Notes under the pieces: generated by a model
Told to the model about the DNA's origin: nothing
The model's input: the letters and a program-made list of their open reading frames with translations, nothing else
Databases searched by the model: none
Translations under genes and position numbers: made by a program
From: Candidatus Poribacteria bacterium
Lineage (GTDB): Bacteria > Poribacteria > WGA-4E > WGA-3G
Length of the DNA: 52,945 nucleotides
Reading direction: 5' to 3'
NCBI GenBank assembly: GCA_003635185.1
Contig: PYJA01000100.1
Span: 1 to 52,945, forward strand
Shown here: positions 1 through 9,000 of the stretch, piece by piece
Layout of the letters: every line of letters starts with the position of its first letter
Position numbering within the stretch: position 1 is the stretch's first letter

Positions 1-1
1 A

Positions 2-178
2 ATCAAAGAAGTTACCTGCGGCGGCAGCTACGCATCTGGAAGCGAACGCGCCCTACTTTTCGGGCTTGGCACACATTCAAAAGTGCAGACAATTGAAGTG
101 AATTGGCAGGGAGGGCATATCCAAAAGCTTAAAAATCTTTCAGCGAATCAAGTCATCCGAATTGAAGAAAATCGTTAA
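2..178 (+). CDS. ASPIC/UnbV domain protein, C-terminal fragment
   Basis: The window opens inside a gene; 58 codons remain before a TAA stop. The visible peptide (IKEVTCGGSYASGSERALL, then FGLGTHSKVQTIEVNWQGG) matches the ASPIC/UnbV module at the end of CRTAC1-like, FG-GAP repeat surface proteins. The typical features are a GGSY(A/L)S segment, the FGLG motif and a V-x-W-x-x-G strand. The family is exported and thought to bind ligands or carbohydrate through a beta-propeller, which would lie outside the window. It points the opposite way to the following defence genes, so it is probably unrelated to them. Confidence 0.8.
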   Translation: MKEVTCGGSYASGSERALLFGLGTHSKVQTIEVNWQGGHIQKLKNLSANQVIRIEENR

Positions 179-206
179 TTCAGGCGAGGCAGGTGTACAT
201 CTCTGC

Positions 207-286
207 TGGCAAGGTGGGGAATCATGGCGAATACCGGACGCGTATTCGCCATGATTCATACCGTTGATTTCTTCCTAACCTTGCCA
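207..286. repeat. Nested inverted repeat (large hairpin)
   Basis: A perfect 16-bp stem (GAATCATGGCGAATAC, 219-234, with its complement at 242-257) encloses a 7-nt loop. It is nested in an outer 9-bp inverted repeat (TGGCAAGGT 207-215, ACCTTGCCA 278-286). It lies 28 bases downstream of the ASPIC-domain stop. It could form the transcript end of that gene, but no T-run follows the stem, so a palindromic repeat element is equally likely. A further 7-bp inverted repeat (GTGGGAC 323-329, GTCCCAC 350-356) follows. Confidence 0.55.
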
Positions 287-371
287 CAGGACCGATTTAT
301 TTTCTTAAACTTCATAAAGTTTGTGGGACAGCACAGTCTGACGGTTTAGGTCCCACGTACCAAAAGTCTAC

Positions 372-501
372 CAGAGGCATTCAATTGTCACAAAACATCT
401 TTGTTGGAGGGGTTTGTAACCCCGATTTTCAGGCTGTCCATCTGAAATCGGGGTTACAAACCCCTCCAACAATAGCGAAAATCGACAATTGAATGCCTCT
501 G
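372..501. mobile_element. 130-bp MITE with 18-bp TIRs and 9-bp target duplication
   Basis: Perfect 18-bp terminal inverted repeats (CAGAGGCATTCAATTGTC at 372-389 and its complement at 484-501) bound a 130-bp element. It is flanked by an exact 9-bp direct repeat, AAAGTCTAC (363-371 and 502-510), which is the expected target-site duplication. Inside is a second long inverted repeat starting GTTGGAGGGG around 412 and ending CCCCTCCAAC around 470, so a transcript would fold into one long hairpin. No coding sequence is present, so it would need a transposase supplied in trans. A 9-bp duplication is typical of several IS families; which one mobilises this element cannot be told from here. Confidence 0.85.
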
Positions 502-506
502 AAAGT

Positions 507-635
507 CTACATATATTTTTGTATTTCACTATAATCTTCTGCCCGGTATTTTTCCTTCTTATACTCCTCATAATACCGTTTTCTGATATCTAATTCGACA
601 ACTAATCTGGGATGTCGGTTTTTATGATATTCGTT
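507..635 (-). pseudogene. Degenerate copy of the adjacent 44-aa miniprotein C-terminus
   Basis: The minus strand reads a tail beginning DIRKRYYEEYKKEKYRAED and ending at TAG 507-509. It aligns with the tail of the 44-aa protein encoded at 677-811 (DTRKRYNEGHQRGKHRTED), sharing D-x-RKRY-x-E, K-x-R and ED. An in-frame stop lies just upstream of 635 and there is no ATG or membrane segment, so this looks like a decayed tandem duplicate. The MITE at 372-501 inserted immediately downstream, and its 9-bp target duplication includes the stop codon. It could also be a short free-standing remnant with no function. Confidence 0.5.
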
Positions 636-676
636 CTATTTTAGAAATTCTGTCATACAGGGAAAAGATGAAACTT

Positions 677-811
677 TTAATCCTCTGTACGGTGCTTTCC
701 TCTCTGATGTCCCTCATTATACCGTTTTCTGGTATCTATGATGGACCAAATAGAAAAAGCGATGCCTATGATACCAAGAATTGAACCTGTGATTATAATT
801 GCGGTAGTCAT
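677..811 (-). CDS. 44-aa single-pass membrane miniprotein
   Basis: ATG at 811 is preceded by a GAGG ribosome binding site eight bases upstream and the frame closes at TAA 677-679. Residues 2-25 are almost wholly hydrophobic (TTAIIITGSILGIIGIAF and onward). A charged tail of about 19 residues rich in R, K, E and D follows (DTRKRYNEGHQRGKHRTED). This predicts one membrane helix with a short cytoplasmic tail. It starts 37 bases downstream of the stop of the large NTPase gene on the same strand, so it is plausibly the third gene of the SIR2-NTPase operon. I do not recognise a family. Small membrane proteins do accompany some phage-defence operons, but that role here is inference from position only. 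Confidence 0.6.
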   Translation of the reverse strand: MTTAIIITGSILGIIGIAFSIWSIIDTRKRYNEGHQRGKHRTED

Positions 812-847
812 TTGATTAATCCTCAGAATGTAGGTATTTAGATAAAC

Positions 848-3800
848 CTATCGAAAAACTTCATCAAGCCGCCAAACGAGATTAAGCGCATCTGTCCAAC
901 CTGTTTTAGCAAAAAGATCCAACAGATTCAACAAATCTTCCATGCACTTTTCATCGTCTCTAACAATATGCCGGTGGTCTGCAAGGACAATCTCGGCGAG
1001 TTCTACAATATCCATAACTGCTATAGAATCGAGAGTATAACCGAACCTTTCACTCGAGCTTGCTACACTTTCGGCTAAATGCAGAACACCCTTAGGATCG
1101 CAGCTGAGAAAACTCTTTAAGAGTTGGATGAAATAGTGTGCTGTCGGCGCAAATATAACACCGCTTTCAGGATCCTGTGCGAAATCAATAACCTGGTTCA
1201 TCAAAGGCTTGACTTCATCATAGAAGTAACAACGTAAATCGTTGGGAATTTTCTCTACCGGTTTTTCGGATTGACCTCTCTCGTGTGCAAAAGTATAGTA
1301 AAGACGGGTGATAACTTGATCTATCACACCGTAAGTGTTGCGTAAATTTTGCTCTATTTCGTCGGTCCTATGTTCTTTAAGAGCAACACACAGTTCCTTA
1401 ATCTTATTAGAAGTTACTGTGATTATATTACTTACACAATTTATTGATCGTTTAACTATTTCAGGTCCTTCATCCTTTTCAAGTTGCTTTGGTACCACAT
1501 AATATTTTATTCCACACCTCACAGCACGGGTTAAAATGTTGGAAAACAAGATAGGGTCGTTACAATAAGTATTTTTGAATGTCTCCAATGCCCACGAATT
1601 TTCACGTTCTATTACTAACCACATCAGCAAATTAATAAATGGGTCAGATGTTCCCGTTTTTAATTCAGGATAAGGGATATGTTTAAGTAACTTAGACATA
1701 ACCTCAGTAGTCTTGTTTTCATTTTCTTTTCTATGCGCTACAAGAAAATTCAATGTTCTATAGAGACATTCTTGAACAACAAGATTTCTCTCAGATTCCG
1801 ACATTTTATATATAATTTCCCAAAATCTATCATGATTTTTAGCATACACATTTCTCAATTGCATTGCTATTAACATACGGACAGATGGAACAGGATCATC
1901 AGCAAGAAGTTCAATTGCGTCTAATATTTCAGCATCAGGTTTGTGATATGCAAGCAATGATAACCCTGTTACCGCTTCATGTCTTGGAAATGGTGAATAC
2001 CCTGCAGAATCGAATTGAGCGTCATATTCAGGGTTTGGCAATGGAAGTTCATGTTCTGCACCTTCTAATATGATTTGACGACAAAAAACAAACGAATCAC
2101 TGTCAAGGTTGTTAGCAATTTTAGCGAGAATTGAGGCACATTCAACTAATTTACGCCAGAGAATATCGATTATTTTTTTGTCAGCTGCTATATTGTTCGT
2201 TATGGTAGTGTAAACCGTTTGTAATTGAGACAAAATCAATTCAGTGGCTTCTAAAGTAGGATCGTCTTTTTTCCATTTATTGATGAATTTTTTAAGAGAT
2301 TCAGAATATTGTTGTAATTTCTGATTTTCAGGTGTAGTCGTATCAACACCTCTATTCCTAAGCCATTTTTCTTCAGTTACTGTTCCTGACTCAAAGCTAA
2401 AACTCACTGGAGGACGATTCTCTGGAACACTGTTTTCACGCTCCATTTTCTTTCTAATTAACTTCGCTTCTTCTGTAGATAACAATTTTTTAGGAATTTG
2501 TGCTATGAGACTATCTCTATGCATTATAAGATAATCGGCATTTTCCTGGTCCTTTGCTTCAATGGGAAGTGCTAAGATCTTTTCTTCTATCTGATGAAGT
2601 TGGTCAGATGTAAATTCAGATGCAGCCTTTTCTAAAAACAGGCCGAGTTCATAAGAAGTTTCAAGGTGAAGTAGTATCGGTTTTGCTATACATAATTCAA
2701 ACAGACGTGATGCAAAAACCTTGGGAAACTTTGATGCCGTTTTCAGTAGTCTTTTCCAGAAAAACGCTACCCACACTTGATCACTGAAGATGTCAAGTAA
2801 CGAATCAAGTAACGCAATGGATTCTTTTGACACCGTCAATTCTTCTATGAATTCAAACAGTTTATCTGCCAGCTCAATCGGTTCTTCAGAGAAATTTTGT
2901 GCATCCCATATATAACTATCATCTTTCACAAAGTATGTAGTTTCTCCACGAAAACTGAATGTCACTATCAAATTTTCTAATGCCGTATCTTCTCTATTGT
3001 ATCTGATAATATGTTCTTTAATAATAAAGTAATTCAAACTTTGGATTGCTGCTTGTGTTGCATATTTAGGTTTTTCTTGCAGAAATTTAGGGAAATGCTT
3101 TACTAAACGATATTGACACATTCTGAAATCCTGGCTTCTATATGTAGTTATTCCAAAAACGGGCCCGCCCTTTTGTGTTTTTCCTTCACTGGTGAACTGG
3201 TGTGCAAAAACAGTACGATATATTGAAATGGCAAATTCTGGATCATGATCCCAAATTTTGTCAACGTTGTCAGTCAACCATGTCAGAAAATCTATCGGGA
3301 AATGATCTTCATTCGTTAATTCAAGTACTTCATTAAGAAGAGCATGAGATTCCTCTATGCTTGTGTGGTATGTTTTAGCAACAAGCGGTACTGCCCAACG
3401 TCCCCCTAACCGATTATACCAATCATCGTCACTTGTTTTCTTCCTCTCCCAAACCCATTCAAGTAACCGACGGCCAACCTGTCCACAAACGTTTACAACA
3501 TCAGCGTTTTCCTTCTCTATAGCTCTGTCAAGAATATCCGAGGTGAGGGTTGTTAAATCCCAAGCGAATTCGCTATCTAAGTGTGTCGAAAGGCTGTTGA
3601 AGAAATAGCTCCAGAGTGAGTCACGCGAAACTTGCAACATACGGAGTGCTTGCAGCAGCTGGACTATCGCCTCGTTAGCGTTCTCGTCTTTGTCTCGTAA
3701 TTTCTCTAAAAGTGGCGTAAGTTGTTCTATATCTCGTGCCTCATTTGCGATAACACTTGTCGGAATCAAACGCGCGACGAGGCGCAAATGCACGGATTGG

Positions 3801-4900
3801 TTACTTGGTAAAATATGCCAGAAAGCACGCCAGAAACTTTCTAAGTTATGATACCAGAGGCGAGTGAAAAAGTAGGTTAAACTCGGTCGCAAAAATAGTG
3901 GACGCGAGGGGTCTTCAGTAATAAACTCCTCAAGCTTTTGTGGTTCGTCTTCAATAAGCAAGACGCTTACTACATAGTCGAAGAGAATGTTATGAGAAAA
4001 AGCGATCCTTTGCCCAGTTGAAGAAACCTTTGCCAAAATTTCATCACTTAACAGATTCTCCCATGCAGCTTTTCTTGCTGGTTTTTCAAGTTTCAGCTTC
4101 TGATTAATACTGCTATGTTTAATGCTCAAGGAACGTTCTTCAACCATCTGGTGTGCGGTTTGTTCAAGGAGAAACTCCTGTGTTTCATCCTTAATTCGCC
4201 GTTGCCAAAACAAACCGAGTAACTGGACTTCAGAGTGAATCTGACTAAAATCGGGTACATCGTTTGAGCTTTTTAGAATCTTTTCCAATAGCCAGAGATT
4301 AAACGGGTTTGCCAAGATGTCTTTAAAGTCCTGAGAACTATCGTTGTAGATAGATTTCGGACACCCAATTTGGTTAAAGGCTTGTAGAATCTCGTCCTTA
4401 GTAAAAGATGGAATTGTGAAATGTCGGCATAGAATATCATTGGTCTGGTATTCGGTGCCATCAGGACTACCGAACAGATCTAGGAGTTCTTGCGATTTCA
4501 TAGCATCATAAGTGCGGACTGTGACGACAATATTCCATTTCACGAGTTCTTTGATAGCACGCCGAATAAGGTTTAGAAAGCGATTGCGAGCACCCTCATC
4601 TCGAGCAGCATCAAAAGCATCAAACAATAAAATTGCATTTTTACCCGAGATAGGAATAGATTTCAATTTTTCAATTAAATCGCCTTGGTAAGACAACTCT
4701 TCCCGTAATGTTTTTGCCTTGCCGTCACCAAGTTGGTCGATCCGCAAAAGCAGATGTGTTATTCCGGTAGACTTTAGATATTGTCGAAGTTCTTTCAAAA
4801 CGTGCGATTTTCCGACACCTGGACCACCGATAACAACTCCATCTCCGCGCGAGGCAAAGTCATGCAAGTCATTTATTAGCTGCTTCCGCTCAATTTTCAT
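848..4900 (-). CDS. STAND-like P-loop NTPase with helical-repeat C-terminus (defence candidate)
   Basis: This 1,350-aa protein begins with a nucleotide-binding module. The Walker A motif GGPGVGKS is at residues 25-32, a Walker B-like strand AILLFDAFDAARDE is near residue 90, and a sensor-like VVTVRTYDA segment follows. The long remainder is alpha-helical and contains HEAT-like units (for example DDPVPSVRMLIAMQLRNV). This is the NTPase-plus-superstructure plan of STAND/NLR-like sensors such as Avs proteins, but no nuclease or other effector domain is fused to it. ATG at 4900 is preferred over TTG at 4906 because an AAAGGGG site sits eight bases before the ATG. The start overlaps the end of the upstream SIR2 gene by 11 bases, indicating translational coupling. 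The inferred role is sensor and regulator of the SIR2 effector; the trigger cannot be seen. Confidence 0.75.
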   Translation of the reverse strand: MKIERKQLINDLHDFASRGDGVVIGGPGVGKSHVLKELRQYLKSTGITHLLLRIDQLGDGKAKTLREELSYQGDLIEKLKSIPISGKNAILLFDAFDAARDEGARNRFLNLIRRAIKELVKWNIVVTVRTYDAMKSQELLDLFGSPDGTEYQTNDILCRHFTIPSFTKDEILQAFNQIGCPKSIYNDSSQDFKDILANPFNLWLLEKILKSSNDVPDFSQIHSEVQLLGLFWQRRIKDETQEFLLEQTAHQMVEERSLSIKHSSINQKLKLEKPARKAAWENLLSDEILAKVSSTGQRIAFSHNILFDYVVSVLLIEDEPQKLEEFITEDPSRPLFLRPSLTYFFTRLWYHNLESFWRAFWHILPSNQSVHLRLVARLIPTSVIANEARDIEQLTPLLEKLRDKDENANEAIVQLLQALRMLQVSRDSLWSYFFNSLSTHLDSEFAWDLTTLTSDILDRAIEKENADVVNVCGQVGRRLLEWVWERKKTSDDDWYNRLGGRWAVPLVAKTYHTSIEESHALLNEVLELTNEDHFPIDFLTWLTDNVDKIWDHDPEFAISIYRTVFAHQFTSEGKTQKGGPVFGITTYRSQDFRMCQYRLVKHFPKFLQEKPKYATQAAIQSLNYFIIKEHIIRYNREDTALENLIVTFSFRGETTYFVKDDSYIWDAQNFSEEPIELADKLFEFIEELTVSKESIALLDSLLDIFSDQVWVAFFWKRLLKTASKFPKVFASRLFELCIAKPILLHLETSYELGLFLEKAASEFTSDQLHQIEEKILALPIEAKDQENADYLIMHRDSLIAQIPKKLLSTEEAKLIRKKMERENSVPENRPPVSFSFESGTVTEEKWLRNRGVDTTTPENQKLQQYSESLKKFINKWKKDDPTLEATELILSQLQTVYTTITNNIAADKKIIDILWRKLVECASILAKIANNLDSDSFVFCRQIILEGAEHELPLPNPEYDAQFDSAGYSPFPRHEAVTGLSLLAYHKPDAEILDAIELLADDPVPSVRMLIAMQLRNVYAKNHDRFWEIIYKMSESERNLVVQECLYRTLNFLVAHRKENENKTTEVMSKLLKHIPYPELKTGTSDPFINLLMWLVIERENSWALETFKNTYCNDPILFSNILTRAVRCGIKYYVVPKQLEKDEGPEIVKRSINCVSNIITVTSNKIKELCVALKEHRTDEIEQNLRNTYGVIDQVITRLYYTFAHERGQSEKPVEKIPNDLRCYFYDEVKPLMNQVIDFAQDPESGVIFAPTAHYFIQLLKSFLSCDPKGVLHLAESVASSSERFGYTLDSIAVMDIVELAEIVLADHRHIVRDDEKCMEDLLNLLDLFAKTGWTDALNLVWRLDEVFR

Positions 4901-5936
4901 TGCCAATGCCCCTTTCCATATTTTGATTTATTTGTTCCAACCAATCCTCTTGATCAGCAATCGGTTGACTTCTAATTTCACACACTTCATTGATCTCCTC
5001 AATGATCTGCTCTAAACCTTTATGTGAACCATCAACATCCTCGTAGAACACAGTACTAACTCCATTTTCCATGTCAAGCATTTTGGCTTTGTCTTTTAAA
5101 TCTTCAGCATCTTTAGAGGAGATATCCATAATTGCATAGTGAGTAGATTTGTTCCATGTCCATAAATCTTCAGTGACAACTTCTAAGATTTTCTTCAGAT
5201 AAGGATCGTCCATGCTAAAACCTACAAAAACTACCCGACGTGTTGCTAAAACTGCCCAAAGTAACCTGAAACGAAGTTTTGATTCACTCTGTTGTAGATT
5301 TTCTTCTGTGAGGTTAAGACCGTAAGCACTTCTGTAGTCTTCAATACTCAGAATTATACTTGTTGTTGGGTAAAACATCCCGTGTAGGTGTGCAATCCGT
5401 TTCGTCATTCTCTTGTCATTATTCATTGACATAAGAAATTCATGAACTCTTGCAGCAGAACTTTCATCAATAACCAATGAATTATCAGAAGCAGACTCTG
5501 GATATATTGTTCCTAATGCTGCTTCAAGCACAGTGTCGTAATTTGTAGTTAAAATTCCCCTGAAGGGCAATGAGACAAGCATTTTATGAAAATCATCACA
5601 TGGTGACGATTTTTGTTTAAATAACCCATAAAGGCAATTATGATACCTATTTAGACTACCTATTTTCTCAGCGATATGTGATTTGATGTTTTCAACATAT
5701 TCTAAAGGTTTCTCTTTACGCTTAAGATTGTCTGTTTCAAAACCTTCACCGCATTGAGTTGCTAAATTCTCCAATTCCTCCAGAAGTCCATCCCAAGTCA
5801 CATAACCAACACGCGCGCTACTTCCAGCTCCAACCATAAGTACAGCTTCACCAGAAACAACAAGATCAATCAGTTCTCGTCTTCGCTTAAGGTTTTCGTT
5901 TCGTTCTTCAGGTGTAAAAATTTCTTGATTATTCAT
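4890..5936 (-). CDS. SIR2-family (SIR2_2-like) NADase-type effector
   Basis: The 348-aa product carries the SIR2 fold signature in order: GAGSS at residues 36-40 (NAD-binding GAGxS), TTNYDTVLEAAL (TxNxD), a catalytic-type histidine in HLHGMFY, and VVFVGFSMDDPYL (GxSxxDP). This is the bacterial defence-type SIR2 family; characterised relatives deplete NAD+ on phage infection. No membrane segment or second domain is evident. ATG 5936 (MNNQEIF) is chosen; a TTG at 5993 would put the start next to the -10 element. The ribosome binding site is weak. It overlaps the downstream NTPase gene by 11 bases and has a TTGATA-17-TATTAT promoter about 70 bases upstream. Effector function is inferred from family and context. 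Confidence 0.8.
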   Translation of the reverse strand: MNNQEIFTPEERNENLKRRRELIDLVVSGEAVLMVGAGSSARVGYVTWDGLLEELENLATQCGEGFETDNLKRKEKPLEYVENIKSHIAEKIGSLNRYHNCLYGLFKQKSSPCDDFHKMLVSLPFRGILTTNYDTVLEAALGTIYPESASDNSLVIDESSAARVHEFLMSMNNDKRMTKRIAHLHGMFYPTTSIILSIEDYRSAYGLNLTEENLQQSESKLRFRLLWAVLATRRVVFVGFSMDDPYLKKILEVVTEDLWTWNKSTHYAIMDISSKDAEDLKDKAKMLDMENGVSTVFYEDVDGSHKGLEQIIEEINEVCEIRSQPIADQEDWLEQINQNMERGIGNEN

Positions 5937-6005
5937 AAAAAACGAGAATGATGACAAAATCTCCCAATAAAATCCTATCGAGATTCGTAGCAATCAATTG
6001 TTTAA

Positions 6006-6034
6006 ATAATAGCATATTCCAAAAGAAATATCAA
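6006..6034 (-). promoter_or_regulatory. Sigma70-type promoter for the SIR2-NTPase operon
   Basis: On the minus strand TTGATA (6029-6034) is followed by exactly 17 bases and then TATTAT (6006-6011). Transcription would start near 5999, about 63 bases before the SIR2 ATG at 5936. It lies in the short gap between this operon and the restriction-modification gene, so the SIR2 operon can be expressed independently of that gene. Confidence 0.65.
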
Positions 6035-6068
6035 GAAAACATAGATTACAGCATGCGGAGCATGCGGA

Positions 6069-9000
6069 CTACTCCAACCCAGGCAGCCCCCCAACAATAT
6101 CCACCGTCTCCAAACTCACCGAAATCACCTGCCCAATCAACCGTACAATGTACTGCGGATCATCCGCACGATTTGGATCGTTCACAATACCGCTGCGTTT
6201 GTCCGTTTTGATACGATACTGATCCACTATCCACTCCAATGCAGAACGGGTGCCGAGACGATAATCATAAGTTTTGGCAGGGATAAAGTCAAGTGTCAAA
6301 AAATCGTTGTAGATGAGCGAGGTTTTGTCTTTGGAGAGCTTCATCTTCTCAACACGCCAATTGAGCGGGACATTCGGGTTCTGCACTAATTTCAGTTTGT
6401 CATATTCAGGTTGGGATTCGTAGTTGACGTGGATTTCTGCTAACCGCGCGCCTGCGTTGGCAAAACCCCAGAAATCTGCAGCAACCCCCTTGTCAAGGGG
6501 GGCGAGGGGGGTTGGAATATGCGGCAGATCGCGCTTGAGGTTCGCTTGGTATTTCTCGCGATAGTCGGGATGGTGTAAAATGCCGTAGGTCCAGTGGAAG
6601 ATGTCCCACTTGCTGATAGAGTCGTCTTGGTAGTATGTGCGGAAATGTGTCAATGCCCAATCGGTGATGTTTTCGCGGCGGTTTGTGCCATCTTCATCGT
6701 AAGTATAGAAGGGAAAGCATTGGGTGCCACCATTTGAGGAGTTTGAAAATTTATACTCGGGGATTCTATCGGCAATAAGACACCTAAAAAAATCATGTCC
6801 TAATCCACTTAAGCAAATTACCCGATTTTCTTTTTCACTTTCTGGTGTAGGAAAGAAGGATGGAAAAACATGAACCCTTTGATTCATAACACGGTCGAAA
6901 AAGAGATTTAATTTTGTGAAAGGTCGGTAAAACGACTGTCGAATTTTGGTATCTGCAAATTCTGCGGTTTGCCCACTCTTTAGATACTGTTTTAAGCTTG
7001 AAGTCCACTTTATTTTAGTATCATCAGATACCACAAAATCATCAACTTTAACCTCCCGATCTGTTCTTTGTGTCCAACGAGTAACTTCTGCGTTGTAATT
7101 TTCAATCATCCTGCTTATATTCCCAGTGAGTACGCTTCGGTCAAAGTTGCACACCCATGCATCACGACCAGTGACAACCCCACAACTATAGTTTTTGAAA
7201 ATCACATTTACCGAATCTTCCTGCATTGCCTTTGCTTCTTTGCTCCCCATCGGCATAAAAGTATCAAACTCTGTGTGGAGTCCTTCGGTGAGCCATGTGT
7301 GCCGCACATCCGGTTGAATCGGTTGCCACTCAATACCACCTACGTGTTGACATTCATTGAGAAAGTCGAATTTCTGTTTTTTGTTCCACAGGTCATCGGT
7401 GCGATAGTAAAAGATTTGCGGGGCATCTGACGAATCCCCTTTTTTCTTCACAAATAGATTGATACTCACCCCGACGCGAATGCCGAACACATTGGCATCG
7501 GAGACCTTCAATCCCTTGCGTGCATTTCCACCTAAGTCCAGAATGTAAATTGCATCGCAATCTTCCGCAAGATGTTTCCGCATGCCGTCAAACGCCGCAC
7601 CGTCCAAAAAACTGTTGTTTGTAATAAAGGCGACAACGCCCTCCTCACCAATTCTGTCCAATCCCCACCGAATCGCTTTGATGTATGGATCATAGAGCTT
7701 GTTTACGTTTGTCGCTTTAGAGTCTTTCGCGTAAGTATCCTTAATCTTTTTATCCATCGTTTCATACTTCCGATTTTTGTTATTGTCGTTCTCATTGACT
7801 TGTCCCACATTGTAGGGTGGATTGCCGATAACCACAAACATCGGTGTCTGCTTCTGTTTTTCAACGCGTGCGGTATTTTCAGCGGAAAATAGCTGCATCT
7901 GCTGTCCTTCTGCCATCTCAAACGTATCCACGAGACAGATACCTTCAAAAGCAGCGTATCGGTTCGTTGTCGTGAAAAACTGATGTTCAATGTTCAGACT
8001 TGCAATATAGTATGGTAGGAGCATCACCTCATTACACTGGAGTTCTGGCGGGTCGGCGGTGTATTTTCGTTCCAATGCGATGGGATCAAGTTCCTGCATA
8101 ATGCGGACGATGAAGTTGCCTGTGCCGACAAACGGTTCAATGATATGCACACCACTATCAGACAGGGAACGACCAAAGGTTGTCTGTCCGATGTGTTCAA
8201 TGCTTTTCACCATAAAATCAACAATCGATTGCGGTGTATAGACGATGCCGTGTGTATCTGCAACCTTCACAGAGAAGCCTTGGAAGAATTGTTCATAAAC
8301 CGCATTCAAAAATCCCTGTTTCTGTGAGAAGTCGGTAATCGTGAGCGCGGTTTTCTCTATTGCCACATAAAACCGGTTCAAGGGACGGAGAAATTCGGAT
8401 CGGTTCAGGGTGCGTTCGGTTAGCACATCAATGACGGTTTCAATCTCGCGTGCAATGATATTTCTGCGGGTGAAATCGCGGTTATCAAAAATGGTTGCGA
8501 AAATCCGTTCGGTTAGCAAGTGTTGGATGAGCATCTCCTCAACTGCCGCGATGGATAGGTTCGGATTGATAGAGGTTTGGCACTGCTGATGAAATTTGGT
8601 AAACGCCTCATGAAAATGTGGATTGTTTTGACGTTCGGTTTCTATTAAAGCCGCCAATTTTTCACCGAGTTCGGGGACAATCTCTCTGAATTCTGCTACA
8701 GCCGCATGCCATGCCGAGATGTTTTCCTCTTGATACATAAAGAAGTTTTGCAGTACTTGGACAAGGTTTTTCGGTTCAGCAATATCTAAGTCAAGCCTTA
8801 GCTGCCCGTTTTGGTAGAGCAGGGCGTGGGTCGGTGATTGAAACACGATGTTTTTGGAGGGATAGCCTGCCGCAAATTTCTTATCCGCTTCAATGTGTAG
8901 GTCGTCCTGTGTATCCTTTGCTTCCCAATAACCGTGTGGTAGACCGTAAGCGTCAACGACTTCACCATCGGGGGTTATCCGTTTGTTTTGTGGGGTCCGG

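Noticed and set aside
368..571. 67-aa minus-strand frame overlapping the MITE
   Set aside because: It runs through the palindromic element and the out-of-frame part of the miniprotein duplicate; no ribosome binding site or family resemblance.
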